Assembly: GCA_027533395.1 (NCBI GenBank)
Contig: JAPZUF010000001.1
Span: 114,844-178,843 of the forward strand
Reading direction: 5' to 3'
Source: Cyclobacteriaceae bacterium
GTDB taxonomy: Bacteria; Bacteroidota; Bacteroidia; Cytophagales; Cyclobacteriaceae
Length of the DNA stretch: 64,000 bases
Shown: in pieces, positions 1-6,949 of the stretch
How positions within the stretch are numbered: position 1 is the stretch's first letter
Layout of the letters: each line of letters opens with the position of its first letter
The notes under the pieces: generated by a model
Databases searched by the model: none
The model's input: the letters and a program-made list of their open reading frames with translations, nothing else
What the model was told of the DNA's origin: nothing
Position numbers and translations under genes: made by a program

Positions 1-324
1 GGTATTTTAAAAGGAAATGAAAATGCAGCCACCAATTATTTACAACGCACAACTTCTGCAGCCTTAAAAGAAAAATTTAAACCTGTTATACAAGCATCGT
101 TAGATAAAGTGAATGCTACAAAGTATTACAGCGATTTGGTAAACACGTACAATAAAATTCCGTTTGTGGAAAAAGTAAATCCTGACTTAAATGAGTATGC
201 AACCAATCTTGCTATGCGAGGTTTATTCTTGCAAATTGAAAAAGAAGAAAAAAATATTCGCAAAGATCCGCTAGCAAGAACCAGCGATTTGTTAAAAAGA
301 GTTTTTGGGACACAACAGAAATAG
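1..324 (+). CDS. DUF4197 family protein, C-terminal part (5' end outside window)
   Basis: The reading frame is open from base 1, so the gene starts before the window; 107 residues are visible. The visible part has the pattern typical of DUF4197 proteins of Bacteroidota and Proteobacteria: GILKGN...TNYLQ near the start, then YNKIPFV, and the family-typical end KDPLARTSDLLKRVFG. The biochemical role of the family is unknown; members are usually exported. The first internal ATG is at residue 37, but clear family similarity before it shows that it is not the true start. The PaaN-type dehydrogenase gene follows after 6 bases, so the two may be co-transcribed. Confidence 0.85.
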   Translation, partial: GILKGNENAATNYLQRTTSAALKEKFKPVIQASLDKVNATKYYSDLVNTYNKIPFVEKVNPDLNEYATNLAMRGLFLQIEKEEKNIRKDPLARTSDLLKRVFGTQQK

Positions 325-330
325 TGAACT

Positions 331-1995
331 ATGAATTTATACGAAAAACACAAACCTTCCATTTCTAAAGCAATTGATGCTTTACATACGCGTACTTTTT
401 ATGCAGCTTTCCCCGAACATCCTGCTCCAGCTATCTATGGAGAAACTGCAGATGCCGATGGACAAGCAGCTTTTAAAAATCAAGTAGGAAAAAAGTTTGA
501 TCAACTTTTGCAAACTGGTGAACAAAGCTGGGGGGGTCAGGAAGAATCTCCGTATATGCAAACGTTACTCAATATTCAGTATCCACTTTTTAAAGCGGAA
601 ACTTTAGTAGCAAATGCGAGTAAAGCTTTTCATACCTGGCGCAAAGTAGATGTTGAAACCCGCGCTGGTATTTTGGCAGAATCACTCGAACGCATGAAGA
701 AAAGATTTTTTGAAATAGCTTACGCAACCATGCACACAACAGGACAAGGTTACATGATGGCATTTCAAGCTTCGGGTCCGCATGCTGCAGATCGTGCACT
801 AGAAGCTATTGCATCCGGAGTAGAGGAGTTAAATCGATTTCCTAAAAAAGCTTTGTGGGATAAACCTATGGGTAAATTCAACATTCAATTGAATAAAGAG
901 TGGAGAGCAGTACCTAAAGGAGTGGCAGTAGTTATTGGTTGCTCAACTTTTCCAACTTGGAACACAGTGCCCGGCATGTATGCCAGTTTAATAACCGGTA
1001 ATCCTGTTATTGTGAAACCACATCCCGGAGCAATCTTACCAATTGCCATCGTAGTGACTGAATTGCAAAAAGTATTACAAGAAAATGGATTAGATGTTAA
1101 CATCTGCCAGTTGGGTGTAGACACGTTCGACTATATGATTACTAAAGAATTAGCCGAACACAAAGATGTGAAAATCATCGACTTCACCGGTAATTCTGTT
1201 TTTGGTTCGTATTTAGAAAATCTAAAAGGCAAAGAAGTATTTACAGAGAAAACAGGTGTTAACTCAGTTATTCTTGATTCAGTTGCTGATGCCGATAAAG
1301 TAGCCGCTAACCTGGCTTTTGCCTTGTCGTTATACAGCGGACAAATGTGTACTGCACCACAAAACTTTTATATTCCTGAAAACGGCATTGATACACCCAA
1401 TGGAAAGTTAAGTGTAGAAGAATTCGGACAAAAGTTAGTGGATAACATCAACAGCTTGGCAGATAATCCGAAAGCTGGTCCTTTTGTTTTAGGCGCTGTA
1501 CAAAATAAAAAGACGAGCGAACGCGTAAGCAAAGCAGATGCATTGGGTGGAAAAGTAGTGTTAGCCTCTCGTAGTATTGAAAACCCGATGTTTAAAAATG
1601 CCAGAACAGCCACACCTGCTGTACTGCAAGTTGAAGCAGATAAAAAAGAAGTGTACAGCCAGGAATTATTCGGCCCAATTGCGCTATTAATTAAAACAAA
1701 GAATACAGAACAATCAGTTGCTTTAGCTAAAGAAATGGCCATTAATCATGGAGCTATTTCCTGCGGAGCCTATACTACAAACGTGAATACGAAAGAATTG
1801 ATTGCAGATGAAATGGCCTTGGCTGCCACCCCTGTATCCTTTAACTTAACAGGAGGTATTTATATGAATCAGAACGCAGCCTTTTCCGATTACCATGTAA
1901 CTGGAGGAAACCCGGCAGGTAATGCATCCTTTACCAATCCTGAATTTATCAATCGAAGATTTACGTGGGTTGGCCATCGCGAACCGATTGCATAA
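331..1995 (+). CDS. paaN: PaaN-type aldehyde dehydrogenase (phenylacetic acid degradation protein PaaN family)
   Basis: 554 residues, an NAD(P)-dependent aldehyde dehydrogenase fold with the long N-terminal extension of the PaaN group. The catalytic cysteine is visible at about residue 340 in SGQMCTAPQ, and the cofactor/active-site stretch FTGNSVFG lies near residue 290. Family members are linked to oxidation of the aldehyde formed by ring opening in phenylacetyl-CoA breakdown. No other paa gene (paaABCDE, paaG, paaZ) is in this window, so the pathway role is an inference from family only. The ATG lies 6 bases after the preceding stop. A strong rho-independent terminator follows at 2021-2047. 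Another broad-specificity aldehyde dehydrogenase is the main alternative. Confidence 0.85.
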   Translation: MNLYEKHKPSISKAIDALHTRTFYAAFPEHPAPAIYGETADADGQAAFKNQVGKKFDQLLQTGEQSWGGQEESPYMQTLLNIQYPLFKAETLVANASKAFHTWRKVDVETRAGILAESLERMKKRFFEIAYATMHTTGQGYMMAFQASGPHAADRALEAIASGVEELNRFPKKALWDKPMGKFNIQLNKEWRAVPKGVAVVIGCSTFPTWNTVPGMYASLITGNPVIVKPHPGAILPIAIVVTELQKVLQENGLDVNICQLGVDTFDYMITKELAEHKDVKIIDFTGNSVFGSYLENLKGKEVFTEKTGVNSVILDSVADADKVAANLAFALSLYSGQMCTAPQNFYIPENGIDTPNGKLSVEEFGQKLVDNINSLADNPKAGPFVLGAVQNKKTSERVSKADALGGKVVLASRSIENPMFKNARTATPAVLQVEADKKEVYSQELFGPIALLIKTKNTEQSVALAKEMAINHGAISCGAYTTNVNTKELIADEMALAATPVSFNLTGGIYMNQNAAFSDYHVTGGNPAGNASFTNPEFINRRFTWVGHREPIA

Positions 1996-2020
1996 CAAAT
2001 CTTTTCTATAAAATAGAAGG

Positions 2021-2047
2021 AAAGCATCCCGAGAGGGATGCTTTTTT
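2021..2047 (+). terminator. Rho-independent terminator after paaN
   Basis: A perfect 7-bp stem GCATCCC/GGGATGC with a GAGA loop (2024-2041), preceded by AAA and followed by a run of six T. It lies 26 bases after the paaN stop. The A/T flanks also allow it to work from the other strand. Confidence 0.85.
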
Positions 2048-2083
2048 ATTGAGCAAAAAGTTTTTCATTATTTTTATTAATAA

Positions 2084-2130
2084 TGGAACTATCATTCCAG
2101 AAATATTGTCTTATTGGAATAAACATTCCA
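2084..2130. promoter_or_regulatory. Paired operator-like palindromes TGGAA-N6-TTCCA before the SDR gene
   Basis: Two copies of TGGAA-N6-TTCCA, at 2084-2099 and 2115-2130, start exactly 31 bp apart, about three helical turns. The second is extended to TTGGAAT-AAAC-ATTCCAA and ends two bases before the ATG at 2133. The gene after the SDR encodes a TetR regulator, so these are good candidates for its binding sites. The function is inferred; the repeats and spacing are seen directly. Confidence 0.6.
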
Positions 2131-2132
2131 AA

Positions 2133-2882
2133 ATGACGAAATTTACAAACAAAACAGCTGTTATTACCGGAGGTAATAGTGGTATTGGTCTCGCTACTGC
2201 TCAATTATTAGTAGAAGAAGGTGCGCAAGTATTAATAACTGGAAGAGATGAAAAATCTTTACAAACGGCTCAGCAGCAATTAGGAAGCAAAGTAATTGCT
2301 TTAAAAAGTGATATTACCAAAGCCTCAGACCTAGAAAAATTGTTTGATACAGCCAAACAAAAATTAGGCAAGATTGATATCCTGTTCGCCAATGCAGGTG
2401 TGGCGCTATTTGCACCATTTGAGCAAACCACTGAAGAAATCTTTGATGCCAACCTAGACATCAACATAAAAGGATCATTCTTCACTGTGCAAAAGTTATT
2501 GCCTCTTTTACAAGAAAACTCTTCTATCATTTTTAATACTTCTGTAGTGGGTGTGAAGGGATTTCCTGGTACATCTGCTTATTCAGCATCTAAAGCAGCG
2601 CTTCGCTCTTTGGTAAGAACCTTAGCAGCAGAATTGGTAGATAGAAAAATCCGTGTGAATGCCGTATCTCCCGGCCCGATTGAAACTCCTATTTATGGTA
2701 GATTGGGGTTGCCTGAAGAAGCCGTAAAACAAATGGCAGCAGGTATGCAGGCAGTTAACCCGATGAAACGTTTTGGTGCAGCACACGAAGTGGCACAAAC
2801 AGTTCTATTCTTTGCCTCTTCCGATTCATCTTACATTACAGGAGCTGAATTAGCCGTTGACGGTGGATTAACGAATTTATAA
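2133..2882 (+). CDS. SDR family oxidoreductase (glucose/3-oxoacyl reductase-like)
   Basis: 249 residues from the ATG at 2133. The frame is open further upstream, to 1965 inside paaN, but that extension would run through the terminator and the palindromes, and the SDR family begins here. Classical short-chain dehydrogenase features: TGGNSGIG cofactor loop at residues 12-19, NAG near residue 88, active-site serine in the NTSVVG stretch, YSASK with Tyr150 and Lys154, and a C-terminal SYITGAELAVDGG. Substrate is not predictable. A TetR-family gene follows 19 bases later on the same strand, and the pair probably forms one repressor-controlled unit. Confidence 0.88.
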   Translation: MTKFTNKTAVITGGNSGIGLATAQLLVEEGAQVLITGRDEKSLQTAQQQLGSKVIALKSDITKASDLEKLFDTAKQKLGKIDILFANAGVALFAPFEQTTEEIFDANLDINIKGSFFTVQKLLPLLQENSSIIFNTSVVGVKGFPGTSAYSASKAALRSLVRTLAAELVDRKIRVNAVSPGPIETPIYGRLGLPEEAVKQMAAGMQAVNPMKRFGAAHEVAQTVLFFASSDSSYITGAELAVDGGLTNL

Positions 2883-2901
2883 TTCTTACCTTAGTGCTAC
2901 T

Positions 2902-3477
2902 ATGGCACGCACCAAAGCATTTGAAGAAACAGAAGTACTGAATAAAATCCAGAAGCTTTTTTGGCGAAAGGGTTTCAACGGTACTTCTGTTGATGATTTG
3001 GTGAAAGAAAGTGGTTTAAGCAGAAGTAGTTTATACGATACCTTCGGTGATAAAGAAAAACTATTCCTCCTTTCGTTAAAAAAATACCGCGATGAAAACA
3101 CTTCGCAAATGCTAACCATGATTGAAGGGAGTAATGACATTAAAAAAACAATTCAATCTATTTTCGATTATGTTTTTAATGACATAGAAGAGCAAAATAA
3201 ATTGGGTTGTTTAATGGTAAATACTGCCATTGAGTTGGCCCCACATAAAACCAAGATTGCCAAAATGGTGGATGAAAACATGGAAGTTTTACATGCTGCC
3301 CTTACACATAAAATTAAGCAAGCTCAAAAAGCTCGACAGGTAAAAACAAATCTTGATGCCAGCGCATTTGCGGCATTGCTTATTAATACCTTAAATGGAA
3401 TACGCGTAGGAGAAAGACATCAGTTCGATAAGAAAAAGCAAAAGTCGGCAGCTAAATTAATTATTGATTTACTTTGA
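2902..3477 (+). CDS. TetR/AcrR family transcriptional regulator (module 1)
   Basis: 191 residues. The N-terminal helix-turn-helix covers about residues 10-55, with the recognition region GLSRSSLYDTFGDKE, a standard TetR sequence. The rest is the helical ligand-binding and dimerisation half, which cannot be assigned to a ligand. It follows the SDR gene by 19 bases with no terminator between, and likely represses that gene through the TGGAA-N6-TTCCA sites upstream. TetR proteins beside an SDR commonly sense an aldehyde or aromatic compound; here that is inference only. Confidence 0.88.
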   Translation: MARTKAFEETEVLNKIQKLFWRKGFNGTSVDDLVKESGLSRSSLYDTFGDKEKLFLLSLKKYRDENTSQMLTMIEGSNDIKKTIQSIFDYVFNDIEEQNKLGCLMVNTAIELAPHKTKIAKMVDENMEVLHAALTHKIKQAQKARQVKTNLDASAFAALLINTLNGIRVGERHQFDKKKQKSAAKLIIDLL

Positions 3478-3754
3478 TTTGATACTGAATCATCTACTAT
3501 TCTTAAATTCTCCATAAAATAAAGATTGAAGTATTATAGGTTTAATGGGTGGTTAATTTTTTATTGAGACGAGTACTCATTTATTTTTTAGTAGATTATT
3601 GCAAACTCTCTGAAAAGTTTTGTTAAGCTACTTAAAATTAATCAAGGGTCAGAAACTAACTAAACTTGTCGTAAGTATGTATTCAGCTCACTTGATTTAG
3701 GTTAACTTATTCAACAAAATTTGTTAGACAAGTCAAGTTTAACAATCTTTGAAT

Positions 3755-4855
3755 ATGATGATGCCTATTAAGAATAAGAACAGAATCAGGTTTAAGTTAG
3801 TTGGAGTAATCATGATTGCTTGGACACTCATAGGAGTAGGCAATGAAGTATTGCACGACTTTTTTCTTCGCGCTGTTCAATATTCTGGATTTGAACAGTA
3901 TGAATTTGCTACTAACATTTTAACTCAGTTTATCATCATTCCAATAGCTGCCTTGTTAGGAGGCAGCTTCATCATCTTCACTAAAGATTCCTTTCGAACA
4001 ATCCCTTTTCTTACTCGAATTTTAATCGAAATTTTATTATTCATTATTCTGGTTTTCATTTTAACCATCATAGGTAGTTTCGTTTACAATTACATTTATT
4101 TTGATGCTGCCGATCAGCCAGGTATATGGTTAGAAGTTAAAGAAACCATGTTTAGTTATGGTATGTTATATAATATTGCTTTTTGGACAGCCATTGGCTC
4201 TATTACTGTTTTGGTTGTGCAAGTGATTGATTTTTTTGGTAGAGAAAGATTTTACAATACGTTTACCGGTAAATACTATCAGCCTATTGTTGAGGAAAGA
4301 ATTTTTCTGTTTCTCGATTTAAAAAATTCCACAGGTTTGGCTGAACAATGGGGTCATCAGAAATGGTTTTCTTTCATCAATACTTTTATCAAAGATATTG
4401 CAGATACGATTATTAATACCCAAGGAGAAGTTTACCAATACATAGGAGACGAAATTGTAGTGAGCTGGCCTGCCGCAAAAGGATTTAAGAACAACCAAGC
4501 TCTGTCGTGCTTTTTTGAAATACAAAAAATTGTAAACAAACATGCAGATCGTTACAAAGAGAAATTTGGTATTGTTCCGGAGTTCAGGGCTTCATTACAT
4601 GCGGGAGAAGTAACAGCAGGTGAAATAGGATTATATAGGAAAGATATCATTTTTACAGGTGATGTATTAAATACTGCCAAGCGCATACAAGGATATTGCG
4701 ATGCTTTAGAAACCGATTTTCTGGTGAGTGGTGATACCTTCTTACGAATGAGCCATCCAGAAAAGTGGAAAATTCACAAAGAATCAGTTTTACAATTAAA
4801 AGGAAAATCTGAAAGTATAAAAGTATTAATCGTTCGCCCAGATAATAATGAATAA
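3755..4855 (+). CDS. Membrane-anchored class III adenylate/guanylate cyclase
   Basis: 366 residues from the first ATG at 3755; a TTG six bases earlier is possible but less likely. Four hydrophobic segments occupy about residues 12-33, 48-70, 82-110 and 130-158, followed by a cytoplasmic cyclase domain from about 175 to 345. Both metal-binding aspartates are present (FLFLDLKNST and YIGDEIVVSW), as are the transition-state Asn and Arg in DVLNTAKRIQ, so the enzyme should be active. Whether it makes cAMP or cGMP cannot be settled by eye. The membrane part probably senses a signal. It stands between two TetR/SDR modules, with a 270-base leader region upstream. Confidence 0.85.
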   Translation: MMMPIKNKNRIRFKLVGVIMIAWTLIGVGNEVLHDFFLRAVQYSGFEQYEFATNILTQFIIIPIAALLGGSFIIFTKDSFRTIPFLTRILIEILLFIILVFILTIIGSFVYNYIYFDAADQPGIWLEVKETMFSYGMLYNIAFWTAIGSITVLVVQVIDFFGRERFYNTFTGKYYQPIVEERIFLFLDLKNSTGLAEQWGHQKWFSFINTFIKDIADTIINTQGEVYQYIGDEIVVSWPAAKGFKNNQALSCFFEIQKIVNKHADRYKEKFGIVPEFRASLHAGEVTAGEIGLYRKDIIFTGDVLNTAKRIQGYCDALETDFLVSGDTFLRMSHPEKWKIHKESVLQLKGKSESIKVLIVRPDNNE

Positions 4856-4862
4856 ATATTCA
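4849..4862. promoter_or_regulatory. Operator-like palindrome TGAAT-N4-ATTCA before the second TetR gene
   Basis: TGAAT-AAAT-ATTCA, extended by one base pair each side to ATGAATA-AA-TATTCAT (4848-4863). It overlaps the end of the cyclase gene and abuts a perfect -7 motif TATATTTG (4865-4872). The same TGAAT-N4-ATTCA pattern recurs at 5471-5484 before the SDR gene, which suggests one regulator controls both. Confidence 0.55.
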
Positions 4863-4864
4863 TT

Positions 4865-4872
4865 TATATTTG
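4865..4872 (+). promoter_or_regulatory. Bacteroidota-type -7 promoter element TATATTTG
   Basis: An exact match to TAnnTTTG, three bases before the ATG at 4876. If used, the transcript would start at or inside the coding start, so it would be leaderless or the true start would lie further in. No matching -33 TTTG was found at the usual distance, so this is a weak call. Confidence 0.3.
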
Positions 4873-4875
4873 TCA

Positions 4876-5451
4876 ATGCCCCGCAGTAAAGACGAAGCTA
4901 AAGTAATTGCCATTTTTGATGCAACCTTATCGGTTGTTATGAAAACCGGTTTTAACGGACTGAAGATGGCCGATGTAGCAAAAAAGGCAGGGTTGGCTAC
5001 TGGTACGGTTTACCTGTATTTTAAAAATAAAGAAGCTTTGATTAATGCGCTTTATTTGCATTTAAAAACAGAGAAAACCCAAGCCTTTATGCTGGCGTAT
5101 AACCCTACCGATGATTTTAAGACAGCCTTTACTAAACTATGGCAACGCTATTTCGACATTAGTTTAGCCGAGCCTGAACGCATGCTTTTTATTGAACAGT
5201 TTACTTATACTTCTTACCTCACAAGAAAGACGAAGGAAAAAGGAGATGCATTATTATATCCATTGTTCGAATTTTTGCAAGAAGGAATCCGAAAGAGAAA
5301 AATCAAAAATATTCCACTTCCTTTATTGATTAGTCAGCTAATGGGGCCTATTTTCGAAATAGTTAAGCTTCATTACAATAAAAAAATAAAAGTAACGACA
5401 TCAGTTAAGAAATCTTTGTTAGAATTAGCCTGGAAAAGCGTATCACGTTGA
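4876..5451 (+). CDS. TetR/AcrR family transcriptional regulator (module 2)
   Basis: 191 residues from the ATG at 4876; a TTG two codons earlier is ignored. The HTH covers about residues 10-55, with the recognition region AGLATGTVYLYFKNKE, a textbook TetR signature. The C-terminal half is helical, with FIEQFTY and a positively charged tail. It is the first gene of a three-gene run, TetR-SDR-membrane protein. TGAAT-N4-ATTCA palindromes lie just before this gene and just before the SDR start, consistent with autoregulation plus control of the SDR. Ligand unknown. Confidence 0.88.
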   Translation: MPRSKDEAKVIAIFDATLSVVMKTGFNGLKMADVAKKAGLATGTVYLYFKNKEALINALYLHLKTEKTQAFMLAYNPTDDFKTAFTKLWQRYFDISLAEPERMLFIEQFTYTSYLTRKTKEKGDALLYPLFEFLQEGIRKRKIKNIPLPLLISQLMGPIFEIVKLHYNKKIKVTTSVKKSLLELAWKSVSR

Positions 5452-5470
5452 AATTTTTTTACTCAATAAA

Positions 5471-5484
5471 TGAATATAAATTCA
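5471..5484. promoter_or_regulatory. Operator-like palindrome TGAAT-N4-ATTCA before the SDR gene
   Basis: TGAAT-ATAA-ATTCA in the 42-base gap between the TetR stop (5451) and the SDR start (5494). It matches the palindrome before the TetR gene in arm sequence and spacer length. It also overlaps the upstream in-frame ATG at 5470, which argues that the SDR starts at 5494 instead. Confidence 0.5.
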
Positions 5485-5493
5485 GTTAAAACC

Positions 5494-6306
5494 ATGAAAA
5501 CAGTATTAATCACCGGATCTTCGAGCGGTATAGGAAAAGCAGCGGCACTTTATTTTGCCGAACAAGGTTGGCAAGTAGCAGCCACCATGCGTAATCCCGA
5601 AAAGGAAACCGAATTGCAAAAGCTTACCAACATAAAACTATTTGCATTAGATGTAACGGAAGAAGAAAGTGTGAAGCAAGCATTAAACTTGGTAAAACAA
5701 ACCTTAGATAAAATAGATGTTGTGGTAAACAATGCAGGATTTGGTGCCGATGGTGTTTTCGAAGCGATGGACGATACCTTTATTCAAAAACAATTTGACA
5801 CGAATGTATTTGGTTTGATGCGTGTAACACGCGAAGCGATTAAAATAATGCGCGAACAAAACAGCGGGATTATTGTACAGATTGCCAGCGTAGGCGGTCG
5901 TGTTGCCTTTCCGCTTTACAGTATTTATCACGGCACAAAATGGGCAGTAGAAGGATTTACAGAATCTTTGCAATACGAAGTAAAGGATTTCAACATCCGG
6001 TTAAAGTTGGTTGAACCCGGAGCAATTAAGACAGATTTTTATGGAAGAAGCAGAGCTTTTAGTAAACCTACTTATACCCATGCTTACGATTCTTTTGTAC
6101 AAAAATGTGAAGCAGTAAGCATGGAAGCCGGAAACAAAGGAGCAAGTGCCGAAAGTGTGGCAAAAGTGATTTTTAAAGCTGCTAATGATTATTCCTTTAA
6201 AATGAGATATCCGGTGGCATACCCAGCCAATGTGTTACTTCCTTTAAAGAGAATTTTACCCGAACGTTTGTTCTTCTGGGCAGTTAAACAATCGTATAAA
6301 ATTTAG
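5494..6306 (+). CDS. SDR family NAD(P)-dependent oxidoreductase
   Basis: 270 residues from the ATG at 5494, which gives the usual SDR start MKTVLITGSSSGIGKAA; the ATG eight codons earlier lies within a palindrome. The cofactor loop TGSSSGIG is at residues 7-14, NNAGFG near residue 82, and the catalytic YHGTK follows ASVGGR. Length and the C-terminal half (LVEPGAIKTDFYGRS) resemble SDRs annotated as oxidoreductases acting on retinol-like or steroid-like substrates. The actual substrate is unknown. It is followed after 2 bases by a small membrane protein gene, so the two are translationally close. Confidence 0.85.
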   Translation: MKTVLITGSSSGIGKAAALYFAEQGWQVAATMRNPEKETELQKLTNIKLFALDVTEEESVKQALNLVKQTLDKIDVVVNNAGFGADGVFEAMDDTFIQKQFDTNVFGLMRVTREAIKIMREQNSGIIVQIASVGGRVAFPLYSIYHGTKWAVEGFTESLQYEVKDFNIRLKLVEPGAIKTDFYGRSRAFSKPTYTHAYDSFVQKCEAVSMEAGNKGASAESVAKVIFKAANDYSFKMRYPVAYPANVLLPLKRILPERLFFWAVKQSYKI

Positions 6307-6308
6307 GT

Positions 6309-6803
6309 ATGGAGTTTATCAAACAATACTTCAGTGCCGAAAAATCTGAGAGTTTTTTGGCCATTATAGTAGGTGCACTTTTACTTTCATTTTCCATTTA
6401 TGCATTGGTAAAATGGGGTGATGCCTTCTATAAAGGATTTGCTGTGCCTGTTGTTTTAGTGGCGCTAATACAAATTGTAGTAGGCAGTGTAGTTTACTTT
6501 CGAACAGATAAACAAGTGAAGCAACTAACAGAAAGATTAAAAATTTCACCTGTTGAATTTGCACAGGAAGAAAGTAAAAGAATGACTGTTGTAATGAAAA
6601 ATTTTAACACCTATAAATGGATTGAAGTTGCTTTTGTTGTAAGTGGTTTGTTGTTGATTTTATTATTTAGAAGTAAAGAGTTTGTTTTGGGTATAGGTGT
6701 AGGCTTATTGTTGCAAGGCTCCTTAATGCTTTCGGCTGATATTTTTGCTGAACGAAGAGGGCATATGTATTTAAAAAGCGTTGGTAACGTTATGAGTGAT
6801 TAA
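6309..6803 (+). CDS. Small integral membrane protein of unknown function
   Basis: 164 residues, not recognised by family. Four hydrophobic stretches: about residues 17-35, 44-64, 102-120 and 124-143. Between the second and third lies a charged cytoplasmic-type segment with KQVKQLTERLKISPVEFAQEE. It starts 2 bases after the SDR stop and ends the TetR-SDR run, so it is probably co-regulated with them. Membrane proteins beside a TetR/SDR pair are sometimes transport or lipid-modifying partners; nothing here shows which. Confidence 0.7.
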   Translation: MEFIKQYFSAEKSESFLAIIVGALLLSFSIYALVKWGDAFYKGFAVPVVLVALIQIVVGSVVYFRTDKQVKQLTERLKISPVEFAQEESKRMTVVMKNFNTYKWIEVAFVVSGLLLILLFRSKEFVLGIGVGLLLQGSLMLSADIFAERRGHMYLKSVGNVMSD

Positions 6804-6949
6804 AATATACTATTTAAAATTAAAAAAATTTTTTATCTCCTCGTCTAATATAATAATTGGTAGATACAAGATTATCTGTATTAGACTAGGCTAGGCAACG
6901 CCCACAATTTATCTAGTTTATTTTTGAATGGTATTAGACGCGAACTCGT

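Noticed and set aside
1368..1742. Minus-strand ORF of 124 codons inside paaN
   Set aside because: Shadow of a real gene; no family pattern, while the plus strand is clearly coding.
1965..2132. Upstream extension of the SDR reading frame into paaN
   Set aside because: It would pass through the terminator and both palindromes, and the SDR family starts at 2133.
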